Shown: positions 1-13,000 of the stretch, one piece after another
How positions within the stretch are numbered: position 1 is the stretch's first letter
Layout: each line of letters begins with the position of its first letter
NCBI GenBank assembly: GCA_009760855.2
Contig: WPIO01000065.1
Span: 1,221,501 to 1,285,500 of the forward strand
Reading direction: 5' to 3'
DNA from: Cristatella mucedo
Lineage: Eukaryota; Bryozoa; Phylactolaemata; Cristatellidae
Length of the DNA: 64,000 nt
Notes under the pieces: model-generated
Seen by the model: the letters and a program-made list of their open reading frames with translations, nothing else
What the model was told of the DNA's origin: nothing
Database searches by the model: none
Made by a program: the position numbers and the translations under genes

Positions 1-125
1 CTACCGAATTCGTACTGAAAGCTGCTTAGGCTTTGAATGCAAGATATAAAACTCTCCAGCGTAACACCCACGTTGTCTTCGTGGCTTTGTGGAGTTACAG
101 ACGGAGATACATTACTATACTCATA
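1..125 (+). mobile_element. LINE family B, 3' end fragment
   Basis: This matches the last part of the family B LINE seen complete at 7933-9690 and 41052-42450: the codons for a Tyr-Arg-Met-type C-terminus, then the 3' UTR ending in GTTACAGACGGAGATACATT. The 5' side runs off the window. Confidence 0.8.
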
Positions 126-130
126 ACTAT

Positions 131-576
131 ATGGACTGGACTCGGCCGGACAGCTGCAAACCGAACCATACACAAACTTCTATGTCAGTTATTAAAGCTG
201 TTGTTGTCAGCCTCCTCAGACGATGTGCTGGTCAGCAGTGTCGCTTTCTACAGATAAGGGTCATGAAGCCATGACGCAACATTCCCATAGTTATTACTAT
301 ATTACTGAGAATGTCACTAGTTACAGCAGGAATTGCAGTTCAGTCGAATAGTAGTTCTTAATGCTAAACTCCTCATACACGGTTCTCTCTTTTATGGACT
401 AGAAAGTTGTTTTGAAAACAATCTTTCTGAAAACCTCGTGACGAAATAAGAAAGAAGCATGACTGGGCAGTAATCGCTCAGTTTGCTCATACTCTTGACA
501 TCGCATTCTGTTGCTCTACTTTTTTTTGTGGCAATAATGTCACTTTCAATCTTTACATAACATCTTTTTTCACTAG
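131..576. other. UGGT intron, no recognised feature
   Basis: Between the LINE B end and the first UGGT exon I see no coding match or structured repeat, only a polypyrimidine tract and acceptor (TTTTTTCACTAG) just before 577. Confidence 0.5.
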
Positions 577-3500
577 GCTGCTGTCGACTTTCATGCACGA
601 TCTGGTTTGCCGAAGCAGCTCCCACAAGCGCTAGTTAATGGTGCACGACTGGCCGACGACACACTCACTGACGATGCATTCGAGGATGGTGTAGTGCGAG
701 CTGTACTTCAAGCCACGTCCGAAGTACAGGCTGCTGTCTATCGGGTGAGTCATGGCCTAGTCAGCTGCCAATCAGTCCGTGGTACACGCATACGTTGCTG
801 ATCTGGTATGCAATGAAGACGATATGTTGCTGATTGATATGTATGTTGCTTTGCAGCAAATGTAAAGTGCCTAGAAAGAGATTGAGTTCTCTTAGGGCAC
901 TATGTTAGATGCATTATTATTATTACTGTTGGATGTTGGATTGGTTCTCCGGGTCTGGAAAGTCATTGGTCAAGCTGTTATTAGTGAGTCACTTTAATAG
1001 GTAAGTATGTAAGAATGTGTATAACTTTTTCGAGAACGAATATTTTGCCAAGTTGTGCAGCAAATTAGAGCCTGAAACTGGGGTAAGTCACCAAGTTGTG
1101 CAGCTTGAGAACCGGATAATGGATGACTTTACTCATTTCACCGACTTGTATGTTTCAAAAGTAAAGGATTGCTATTAATAGCACGTGTGAACAGTGTGTA
1201 AGCACTCGGTGAACCCTGTCGATTGTTTGAAGGGTCAACTACACGATGGCATGGACGCTTTTGAGTGGATTATGACTCGACCCAATGTGGTTCCACGGCT
1301 CAATGCTCGTGTACTCACCGAAAGCACCAGACATGCCAGCTTCTTTGACAGTGCCAGAAGCGATCACACCAAAGCTTTCTTAAATGAGATTGATTACATC
1401 ACCAAGAAAGGTTGTGCTGGTGCAATCTCGCGTGCACGAGCTTAGCGGCATGTCATGCACGGGAAGCCGGGTGGGCATCGAGTTGACGCTTTGCAAAACG
1501 TGCGGCATACTTTTAGTTCTCGAATTCGCTTGCCAATGCCCCTGCCACGTCCGTTGCTACACGATGTGCCGTTGCTACACGATGTCCGTGTGACGTCTCG
1601 TGAACCCATTTTAGATGACAACGTTGCGAGGCCACTCACCCTGTGGATCGTGGCAGACCTGGAGGCTCCCGCCGGTCGGTTGCTATACTATGAAGCCATC
1701 AAGCACGTGGTGAGCAAGGCGGCTTGCCGGCGAAGCCTTGAGTGTCTGCGCCTGAGACCAGCAGTCGGTGCGCAGCAGTGGGCAAGCTTCCTTACGTCTG
1801 CTGTAGAAAACCAACGCAGCTCTCCGTCTGGCAGTCATCCACAGCGGCTCGGTACCACCCACAGTCGACAGTGCACAGGTGTCCATCTCGCTGGCCGTGA
1901 GTGCAGCCATGGCCACTCTGTCGCCTAGTGAGGCTCGCAGCTTTGTGACGAAGCTGGTCAAAGAAGAGTTTGCAGCAGGTCTGCTCGACGGCACGAAGGC
2001 GTTCGGCGACCTGGAAGTGCACGTAAGTGCAATGCACTATTGCTGGTAACTCCATGACGTCTCGATGAAACGTGCAGCCTTGCTCGCTGGCTACGAGCCA
2101 GTTGGTGCCCTCTGCACCGTGCACAGGCAGAGCTCCCAGAGCTGTGGCGCCATTGTGATCTTGTCATGCCGTCGGCAGCCGCTAGCGGCTGCCTGCTTCC
2201 ACGTTCTCTGCTTGGGCTGCATTGGCTCGATGTGTGCACTGGCTGCCCGGGTAGTTCTGTTCGTGCGCGGGGCTGGTCACGGGCAGGCCTGGTACCGGGC
2301 TCGATTGTGCTGCTAGCATGTCCTCAAATGCCTCGGTGCAGGGCATGGACACGGCAGCCTTTCTGAGAGCGTACGAAGACTCGAGCAGCGTCTTGACCAA
2401 GCGCCTGGCTCGCCAGAGAGCCTACGTCACGGACAGCTTAGGCCTGCCCGCCGGAGCTTTGGCGCTGGTTTGCAATGGTCTGATCGTGGGACCGCTCAAT
2501 TCGGATGAAGTCTTCACGGCCGATGATGTCGCCTTGCTTACCAAAGTGACCCTTAGCAATGGTGCCGAGGAAGTGTTGGCCATGATGGGCCAAGCTGCTG
2601 AGTCGTCAGGAGAGAAGCCAGATCCCCGAGTGTAAGTGGCTGCTTGCAGCTCTTTGATCTGCTGTTTACGTCGCATAATATCGCAACATCATCGGTGTGT
2701 ACTGCTTGGATGGTTTCGTTTTGCAAGTATTAGGGAAATTCCTGGTTGGGATTAAATGCAGCAGAGCCCCGAGACAGGTTGTTTCATTCAAAACGGCATG
2801 CCGCTGGTTGATCACACATGTAGTCGGAATTTTCCTGCTTTGTTTACGTTGCACAGTTTTGTTTTTCTTTCTCATAAATTCTCGATCTTACTGTTTTTTT
2901 TTAACAAGATGCAGTGTATGATGATTTGCCAATCTATTGCACTCAAAGCCTGCTGGAGTTGGGATGCCAACATCATCTTGAAAGCAAGCAGTCGTATCAT
3001 AGTCGGAGAGCTTTCAGAATGCCAGCGGCATCTGTCGTGCGAGTTCAGTTCTTGCTTTCTTTTGTGGTAGTTTCTTTTTGTATTTCTTCGGGCTAGCTAT
3101 TACTTTATGAGGCTGGTTTGAAGAGTCGTCTTGAAAAGTTTGCATGCAGGCAGAGAAGCAGCATACCAGACGTGGTCAAATGAAGAGTATGTGTTAAAGC
3201 ATCAACTAAATGTGGTTATATTGTGCCGCCGCAGCTTCGAGGTGTCAGTACTGCTGGCCCGTATCGTTCACGAACATACCTCGATGAGCTGGATCCTGAT
3301 ATTCCTGGCTTGCAAAGACCATCCGAAAGTGTTCGACCGAACTAGCTGAGCACTTGTGTGCCAGCTCACCTCCTTCGGCATTTGCTCCATCTCCAAATGC
3401 CGGGTTGTGTTGGAAAGGCGAGCTGCCCAGTTGGCAAATAGGGGTAGTATCTTGGGGGCTTAAGGACAATCCACAGATAATAGGTACAACCAACTTTTGA

Positions 3501-6500
3501 CCGCCTCATTGTCTTTCGACTCTACCTATCCATGACGACTGCAATGGTACGTAGCTGCATGATCATGAGTGGGTTGTGTCGCAGATTCATTTATCAATTT
3601 CCTTGTCGTCATTCAAAATCTGCTATCCCTATCAAAGAGCTTTCTGAGAAAGCTTTATTTCAAATGGATGGCGAGACGTTTGAGGTCAGCTCACTAAGGC
3701 CTCAGCAACAGAGCCACCACACATTTGCTAAAAGAGCTGTGATGCTTCCTTTGCAGCAAATGTTAAATACCTGGAAAGAGATTGAGTTCTCCGAGGGTAC
3801 TATATCAAATGCATTACTATTATTATTATGGCTTCCGATCGATCAACAGATATAGAGCACAATTTTTATGCTGACTCACAAGGCCAGCCATGGCTTGGCT
3901 CCTTCATACCTAGCTGAACTGTTGCACCAGCTTCAGCCTCGCCGTGCCTTCAGGTTCTGTATGAACAATAAATTGGCTGTTCCATTCCTCCACCTGAAGA
4001 CCATTGGCGACAGAAGCTTTTGCTCTGCAGGCTCAAGACTGTGAAACTCGCTTCCACGATTCTTACACAAAGCTACTCACCTGCTGCTGATTATGGCCCA
4101 TTCTTTCCAGCCGTCCTGAGCTGCCACTTTAATGCTACTTACTTCCTCGACTGGCCTCCGTACCCAACTTTGCATCTCACTTTCTTTTTATTGCATGAAT
4201 TGAAGTCTGTTGGCTATGGTAAGTGCACCTAAAGCCACTTAGGCTTATAAACTTTGTGGCTTTGTGGAGTTATAGACACAAATACGTGGTGGCGTTACGT
4301 TGATCTGGTTATGTTTGGGAAAATGGTGAGCTCAGGCTCAAAAATGGAGACGAGTATGCTCAGAAAAAGCTCTGTCTGTTGGTGGTTGAGATTCCCGTTT
4401 AAAGTCAGGCTCGGCCGGTGCATTAGGCAATCAAACACCATGCAAAATACCCAGCAACAATACTAAGGTGAACGTTCTGTCTCTATGCATGAAATGCGTC
4501 GAATCTGTTTCTCTCTTTTGGTTCAAGATATTTGTCTCAGAAGGGCTTGCTTGCTGCAAGGAGCTTCGAATACAAGAATAGAGAAGTCGGAGAATTGTGA
4601 CCGTTGTTAATATATGTCGTGTTTTTGTGCGACCAATGCATGGATTCTTGCACGCTTGTGCATCCGTGTCTCTCAGGATGGAAACTTTCTTAAACTTTAT
4701 CGTGCGTACATATTTGTAGCATAAGTGATCACACCATGACTACCAGCTCTATCATTTCATCGTCACCGTCAGCTAGCAAATTGAGAAAACGAAACCCATT
4801 TCAGAATACTAAGAATGGGTAGGTGATCTTGCTCATATTGTTTATCTGCATGTCCTGCTAATGTCTGTATGACCCGTCACGTGAACTACGAGTGATGCTA
4901 CGTGAATGTTTGCAGTACCGTGTAGCTTTTTGGCCACCGCCTCGGTATTGAAGGGCATATGCAACAAGTGTTAGGGTAGTGTGGGTAGGTGTGAAATTAA
5001 GACTCATTGCTTGATGTACACGGACTACAGCCGCCAGGATCGTCGGTCATGGGCCAAGACGAGACGAATGCCGACCGACGAGATATTGGCAACTCCTGCA
5101 AGACACGTTCACGGGGAAACATAAAGGATAAAGGATGGTACTTGTAATAATCAATGAGAACAGGATATTTCTTGGATAACCAAGTGCTGATTCTGGTAAT
5201 ATTCGCTTGCACCTTTCTCTTCATTATCACCTGCCACTGCACTGGTACTGAGATTGCCCGTTATAAAGCACCGGACCTGATCAAATGCAAAAGCTGCCAA
5301 ATCAAAGTGGTGCTTGAACTTATCAACTCCCCTTGCTCAGGATGTAGATGGTGCCTGCTATGTCCCCCACCGCCAAGCCTTACGCGTACACCCCTACGAA
5401 AGATCTTTATTAAACCATTTATCAGCCATTAGCTAGATGCCAAACACTCCTCTGAACAAATTTGCTTTACTGCGGACTTCAGTAGATGAAAAGTGAAGTG
5501 CGACACATCCTTCGTGAGGCCCTCGGTCATCTAAGAATGAACTTAGTGTGATGGGCTTGCATCTTGGTGCTTGTGCATTGATGCTGACATGCTGTGTGCA
5601 TATGCTAGGCTATCCATATGTGTCCTTATCTGCTATTGTTGGGTGAAGCACAAAGAGGGCAGTGGATAAAACTTAAATATGCATGCCAGGGCAAATGTCT
5701 TAAACGATTGCTTGACTCCCACTTTGCACATACATATACCCTATCATTGCAACTGTTGCAGCACGAAAAGCAGATGGATCACTAAGATGGGACTCTGAGC
5801 ATGCATTCTATGTATAAGCCTGTCTTTCCTTACGATGGTGTAGCTGCTTTGCCGCTCGTTTGGTAAAATGTTTGCATGCAAAGTCCCTTATGGTTTGATT
5901 CTCACTTCCTGCTCATCATGAGACAAATGTCTTTCTATACATGCATGTTATCTTGAATCAACCGGGATGTTCGTCCATGTTATTGACCTTTCTCTGGTTG
6001 CTAGCATTCTTGATTTTGTCTCTATTAGTTACTTGTTATTTATACTTCCATGAAGCGTGCTTGTACTTGACCCCTTGCCACCCACGATCATTTTGATGAA
6101 AATTGTTTTGGAAGCGATCCCATGTATGTTTCCAATATGTTATGCATGGGTTTCTTCATCTGTCTCCCCACGTTTGTTCTATGGCAGCTTTTAAAACAGA
6201 TGCCTTCTACAAAACAAATGTTTCTGGACCATGTGCGTTTGATCGGACAGTCTGTGCACTATACTTGCCGGAAATATCACTTCTTTCTAGGATGTTTTTG
6301 TGCAATTGCTTTATTGAGAATTCAGCCGCGTGGTTAGTCGTCGTGTCTTTCCGATAACCTGCCACTGCAAGTGAGATGCCATTTTTACTGTCCTAGTTTG
6401 TGTGGGTTTTTTGTTGGGCATAGCTGACTTGTCATTTTATTGTTCAGCAAATATACGATGTTAGGCTTAACCGTGTTGGCTCATCTATTCATTACAGATT

Positions 6501-7490
6501 AATTGCCGGCAGTATTTCCTATCTATGCTGCACTAAAAGCGTGAGGTTTCAAATGTCACATACCTCACCGGTCCTTGTTTGTGGCTTTGCAGTATTGTGC
6601 ACATTCCACCGACTTCACCCGACTTGCCGTCTTTCGAGGTGCTGGCAATTCTCGACCCACTGACAAGGGCTGCTCAGAAGCTGACACACTACCTACACGT
6701 AAGTTTACACCAGCAGATCATATGCGAGTCTCGTGTTTCTTATCTGTTGTCAGTCCTGCCAAGCGAATTTGCTATTCTTACAGCTTCTGCAAAACGTTGT
6801 GAATGCTGACATCAAAGTTGTTATGAACTGCCGGGAGAAGCTGTCTGATATGCCTCTTAAGAAGTAAGTACATTCCATCGAGTGTTCGTTGCTTGCTCAC
6901 TGAATTTTCGGGATGTGTGCACCTGAATAGCCACGAGCACCTCTGCTTTTTCTGGAAAAGTTATTTCCGTAGTAGCTGTGAGCAGATGTGCACTGTGCCG
7001 AATGCAAGCTCTTGTCCTTACGGGAGGGGAAGGACATCGCGATTGTCTCCTGCTGCCCTGATACTGCTGGTTTATGGCCAGAACAAGTATTAAGCCACCT
7101 TGCAACTGATTGCAGGGTGAACGTGCCAGCATTGTGTGCCTAGAACCTTGGTCTGTACTGCCAAACAATGCAACTTTTGTGTCTCTTGCAAACGGTTAAT
7201 GTTAGTGTATGCTGCATTTAGTTTAGCATAAAAAATAATCGGCGGTTCTTTAATCGGGTACTCGACTTCGATTTGAAGCTTTTTTCTGACTGTCCTGCAG
7301 CTTCTACCGATACGTAGCTGATCCCGAGATTTCTTTTAACGATGATGGCTCACGTTCTGCTGGACCCGTGGCCTCATTTGATCATTTACCACAGAAGTCG
7401 ATCCTCACCTTGAACATGCATCCTCCTGACAGCTGGCTCGTGGAGTCTGTGCGCACTCCGTTTGACCTGGACAACGTACTGCTTAGTGAG
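577..7490 (+). CDS. UGGT1: UGGT exons for the last thioredoxin-like/beta-sandwich region
   Basis: These eight exons carry the non-catalytic folding-sensor part. Landmarks that match animal UGGT are NVVPRLNAR (1233-1410), [17 protein letters not shown] (1615-1709), CNGLIVGPL (2342-2631), [14 protein letters not shown] (6593-6698), [13 protein letters not shown] (6784-6863) and SFYRYV-like plus [14 protein letters not shown] (6864-7490 junction and exon 7301-7490). Between the residues Asp-Pro-Arg ending exon 2342-2631 and the FEVLAILDP segment there are about nine residues fewer than in human UGGT1. The phases of the two exons match (2+1), so either the linker is short here or a small symmetric exon in the 2632-6592 intron was missed. 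Confidence 0.93.
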
Positions 7491-7783
7491 GTACGTGAGC
7501 CATGTTTTTGTGTGCCCTCGCTCGGCAATAGTTACCCATTGCGGAATAGCAATCAGCACTAGACGATATAGCGCCAGATGATTGCATGCATTTAGCAAAA
7601 TAAAGCCAGAGGACATCGGTTGACCTGAGGCAATCGGTTGGTGATTTAACAAGTCGTGTGTGCATCAGGGCAATGTTGAGTAGCTATCTCGTAGCTGGCA
7701 GGGCAATGAGCTGTGGTAGCTGGTTTCTGATGATCTAGCTTCCCTATGGCATGATGCATATATAATCATGATATGTATGTATG

Positions 7784-7817
<34 letters not shown>

Positions 7818-9965
7818 TGTATGTATACATGTATGTATATATGTATGTATGTAAGTATGTATGTATGTATGCATGTATGTATGTATGTATGTATGTATGT
7901 ATGTATGTATGTATGTATGTATGTATGTATCTCCGTCTGTAACTCCACAAAGTCATAAAGACCATGTGGGTGTTACACAGGAGAGTTTTGTATAGCGCAC
8001 TCACAGCCTAAGCGGCTTTTGGTACGCATTCGGTAGCCAACAGACTTCGTCTCATGCAACAAAGAGAAAGTGGGAAGCATAGCAGAGTCAGGAGAGCAGT
8101 TGAGGTAGTGAGTAGCATGGAAGTAGCAGCTCAGGACCGCTGAAAAGGATGAGCCATAGTCGGTAGTAGGAGAGTAGTTTTCTTTGCGTAAGAATTGTGG
8201 AAGCAAGTTATACAGTCTAGGACCTGCTGAGCTAAAGCTTCTGTCACCAACGGTCTTTAAGCAGGGGGGAATGGAACAGCTAATTTATTGTCCACACAGG
8301 ACCTGAGGGCGCGAAATGGCTGAAACTGATGCAGCAGTTCAGCTAGGTACGAAGGAGCCAAGCCGTGGCTGGCCTTGTGGGTCAGCGTAAGAACCTTGCT
8401 CTGTATCCTTTGCTCAACCGGCATCCATCCTAGCTCTTTTAGCAAAGGAGAAACGTGGTCAAACGTCTGGGACTTGAAGACTAGCCTTGCAGCCATATTC
8501 ATAGTCAGCTGCAGTGGCCTAATAGCTTTCTTTGGTAGCCCAGCCAAAAGGGAATTACAATAATCAAGCCGAGACAGAACTAAGGAGCTAGTTAAATTTT
8601 TTACAAGCAACTGTGGGAGATAGCTCCTGATCCTGGATAGGGATCGGACGTGATAGCTAGCTGTAGAAGCAGTTTTCTGAATGAAGCTTTTAAAATTTAG
8701 GCAACTGTCAAAAGCGACACCTAAATTTCGAGCACGTGGTGATGGTCGCACAATAGCATCATCTATTAGAAGAGCAAAGCCTTTTAATCCAGCCACACGC
8801 TTAGGGTGTCCTATGAGCAGCAGTTCGGTTTTATCATTATTTTAATTTCAGGAAGTTTTCTGACATCCAGGATCGAATATCGGCTAGGCAAGCATTCAGT
8901 TTCTCAGTTGCCGCAGCAGATTCCCACGGTTTGAATGACAAATACAACTGAGTATTGTCAGCATAGAAGTGATATCCTATTCCATGGGCCTTAATCACTT
9001 TTCCCAGAGGTTGTGTATAAATGGAGAACAGCAAGGGACCGAGTACAGACCCTTGAGGGACTCCACAGGTGACCCTTCTCATGTGGGAGACCTGACCCCC
9101 ACACGACACGGATTGAACACGATCAGACAAGATGTAAGTATGATGTAAGATGTATGATGTAATGTATGATGTAATGTATGATGTAAGCCACGCCAGTGTC
9201 TCGTCTGCCATACCGATTGTTGCTCTCAATCGTTCAAGCAGAACATTGTGATCAATGGTGTCGAAGGCAGCAGACAGATCTAGCAGAGCTAGGGCAGTGA
9301 CATTCCCGTCGTCGTTGCCATGTAGACTGTCATTGTTTACATGGAGGAGAGCAGTTTCAGTCGAGTGCTGCCTCTTGAACCCTGATTGAAATGTTTTTAA
9401 CATTTCATTCTTTTCAATACGTTCAACCAGATGCTTAGCAACAATTTTTTCAAGAATCTTTGACAAGAAAGGAAGAAGGGAAACTGGGCGACAGTTTACA
9501 AGGACCTCTGTATCTAATCCAGGCTTTTTAAGTATGGGTCTAGCGATTGCCGATTTGAAGGACTTGCCTCCGACTTCATGTGCACTCGACCAGTATGTGA
9601 GTTTATGCGTCCATCTTCTGCCATTCTCGCTATGACTGCGTTTGTGGCAGCAACAGTGGGAGCTTGGTTTGACAGGTAATTCCGTCATAGTTCGTGCAGT
9701 TATATTATATATAGGCTGCTAACGGTGCAGTCAGGTGGCTGAGGAGCCGGAGCACCTTAAGCCAGTAAGCTCACCCTATGGTGGGGCAGTGTTCCAGGCA
9801 AGGTTATGGTTCAGCTACCCACAAGGCTTTCTTGCCACGGTGCTATAGGCAATGATCGAGAAGACAGTGAACAATGATGAACTAGATTCTAAAAACCCAC
9901 TTTCTCTTCAAAGCCGGTAGAGTTTTAGATGGTAAATCGAGGGAGGGAGACAGAGAGAGACAGCT

Positions 9966-10018
<53 letters not shown>

Positions 10019-13000
10019 GAGGTTTTTTCGCCTCTATAGAGATGGCATCCGATGGCGAGATGCAGTCATCTTTTAATTGATTGAGAAATGGGGTGGGGGT
10101 AGAGCAGAGCAGCAGCACACTCAGCGGCGGGCAATGAGGTTCGGCACGGCGTGCCGGCGAAGCTGTTGGTGGTCGAGGTCGAGACAGTAGCGTCGGGCGC
10201 TGCCGTACCAGAGGTCGCCTTGATCGCTCTGCACCGGCCGGAAGACGATGCATTCGCCCGAGTGCCGCTCGGAGAGCTCGAGCAGGTCGTAGTACTCGGC
10301 GTCTCGCGCCAGCACGCATGCGCCCAGCCGAAGTGGCCTGCCGCCGAGCAGTGGCACTAGCTGCTGTGACCGACTGCGCCAGCTGGCAAAGACGAACGCC
10401 GCGTCCTCCACACGGCCTGCAGCCGGCTGCGGGAAGTGGAGAGCGGGGCTCGCGCAGGCGGCTTCGGTCAAGGAGGCGGCGACGGCGAGGTTAGCCCGGT
10501 CGCGGCCGCGCGTGACGAGTGCTGCATACGCCGGCCGCAGGCTCAGTCGCTTAGCTCCGCGCTGCCACCACTCGTGGTCGGCCGGCTGAGCGTAGCCCAC
10601 CTTGCCGGCGACGATCACATGCAGCTGGTCGCTCGGCCAGCCGGTGGCGTGCAGTGCCAGGCGCACGACGTCGACGGCGTCAGGTGCCACACGGTGCAGC
10701 GGCGCCGCCGGCCCGACCGAGCCTGCGGCCACAGCCACCGGCCATGCCCCGGCTGTGGCCGCAGGGTCGATTCGGCTCAGCGCGGCGGCGATGAGCTCGG
10801 CTGCTCGCCGCACGTCGGCCCGGTCGGCGCTATCCTGTGGCGTGACCTTGTGCAGCCGCCGAAGCAGCAGGGGGTACTGGGTCGTGCGCTGCACGGGCCG
10901 CGCCAGGAACGACTTGAGCGGCATGCGGCGAAGGCGCGCGTTCTCGAGCTGCGACTGCTCGAGGAAGACGTCGACGAGCGGCCGCTCGCGGCGCAGAGCG
11001 TCGAGAAGCGGTCGCGCCTGCTCCTGTGCCACGCAGTAGGCCTCGAACTCGAGCAGCACTGCCGGCGCACAGTCCAGGAATGCGCGGCCGACTCGGGCCG
11101 TGCCGTAGCACGCGTCGCCTCTGTCGGCCGCCTGTGCCACGGCGCCGCGCAGCTCGCCGAGCAGGGCGCGGGCCGCTGCTGCCAGCGGCGCTGTCCTGCC
11201 GAACAGCACCGAGGCCTGCTCGTGGCTGATGAGCGCAGCTTGCTCGAGCGGCGCGGCGAACTCGTTTAGCAGGACGGCCAGGTCGTCGATGTAGGCCGCC
11301 TCCGTTTCGATGATCTCCTGGACCACCTCTCGGCGCTCCTGCTGCCGGGCCGAGCAGCGCCGGCAGAACGGCTGGCCACCGGGCGCGAAGCTGCGCGTCA
11401 TCAGCCCGCAGTCGTCGCACGCGTCGCGGCTGTCGGCGCTGCTCACACTGTCCTCGCGCCACAGGCCGGCCGCCCGTCCGTTTCCTGCGCTGTCGCTCCG
11501 GCCGTCGACGTCATCTTCGTCGTCATCGTAGTCGCTAGCCGACTCGGTCTTTTCTTTGCTTGCGTCGGTGTCCTGCGGAACCTGCAGCTCTTGCCTTTTA
11601 CCTTGATCTTTAGCTTGCTTTTCGGCCTGCCTCCTGCTCTCTTCTGCCTCCTGCTCTGGTTGCTCCTGCTCTGGCTGCTCCTGCTCCTGCCCCTTCTCTT
11701 CCCATTTCATTGCGTGCTCTTCTCGCTTCGTTGCTTGCCTCACGTTGTCGTCAGCTCTCTCTGCTCTGCTCTCTGTACCTGCTGCTCTCAGCTTATGGTC
11801 ACCCTTGGCTTCGTCGTGCTTCTGTCTGCTTGCTCGATCGTTTGCATCCGAAGTAGGCGATTTGCTAGCCTCTATGGTGCTGTCTTGCTCATGGGTTTGC
11901 TCAGCGGAGCAGTCTTCGTTTAAATCCATGTCAAGCATGCAACCTGTAAATATTGTGCGCTTGCCGGAATGGGTGGCACTGGCATTGACAGTCTGAATAG
12001 TTATCAGCGTGCCGTCAGGCCATTGCCGAAATGACAGTGATTCAGCATATAACATAAACAAATTCGATCTTAATTTGAATGAAGCTTCAAGGGGTTAGAA
12101 ACTGCATATCTGTGGATGCCAAATGGGACGTTGAGCACGAGTTCTGCACAAGACGTGCAATGTCTGTACCTCTGAACCAGCTCTGCTCTGGGCATGATGC
12201 TAGGCCTAGCCGGGATTAAGCCAGGGGGGGGGGAGCAAGCCATAACCTTTTCAGGGGCATCCTGTCATAGGAAAGTGAAAAGCCGCCTGATAAACTCCTT
12301 CAGATCCTTCCAGGAGGGTGGGGCCAGCGTGGTACTGACCGACCAATCGATTGAATAGTTCATTATCTCAGAATCTTTACCCTCAGTTTCTTAATGGTTA
12401 CCGTTTTACTTACACCTGGTCTGCTACTACTGATTTGCACACATTTTTAAAGCTCCAATATCGTGAAGTGAATCGTATAGAAAGTATTCATTAGGGCAGT
12501 GAAAGTAGGATAGTGATACCAAATGCTCCTACAAAAACGGCCTGCCTTAGTGGTTAGTAGCACCAGATGCTCTTACAGCAAGCAGTCTGTGTTTGAGTGA
12601 ATCACCAGGTACTACATTTCTAGAACGCTTCTGTGGTTCATGTCGTACACCCTCTATGTTAGTGTCTCAGCACCTTTCTAGTAGGCTTGTCTTTGCCAGA
12701 GGCCACGAAAGACTTGTCAGTCGATCTTGGTAACTTCCTTCAAGTTACCACCTGCCTAGCTTGTGGCCATCAGCAACAAACCTCAAGCCACAAACTGAGC
12801 TAATCCTGGTGGTGGGATGTGTGCCAGCTCGTGTGTTTTACGTAATATGTTTTACGTAATGTGTTTTACTGTCTTGTATTTAAAAAAATGTGGTTGAACC
12901 TGCAGCCCTATTGATAAAGCCAATAAACCCCGAAAGGATATCATGTCGATTTTTTGCCACCAGAGCAAGCACGATCGGCTGAATGTAGTGCCATAGCAAG

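Noticed and set aside
7666-8004. Tyr-Ile-His-Thr repeat proteins
   Set aside because: Translations of the (TATG)n microsatellite.
10436-11269. 277-codon plus-strand frame and several others at 10.1-11.5 kb
   Set aside because: They are antisense shadows of the GC-rich RhoGEF exon. The minus frame has DH motifs; these have none.
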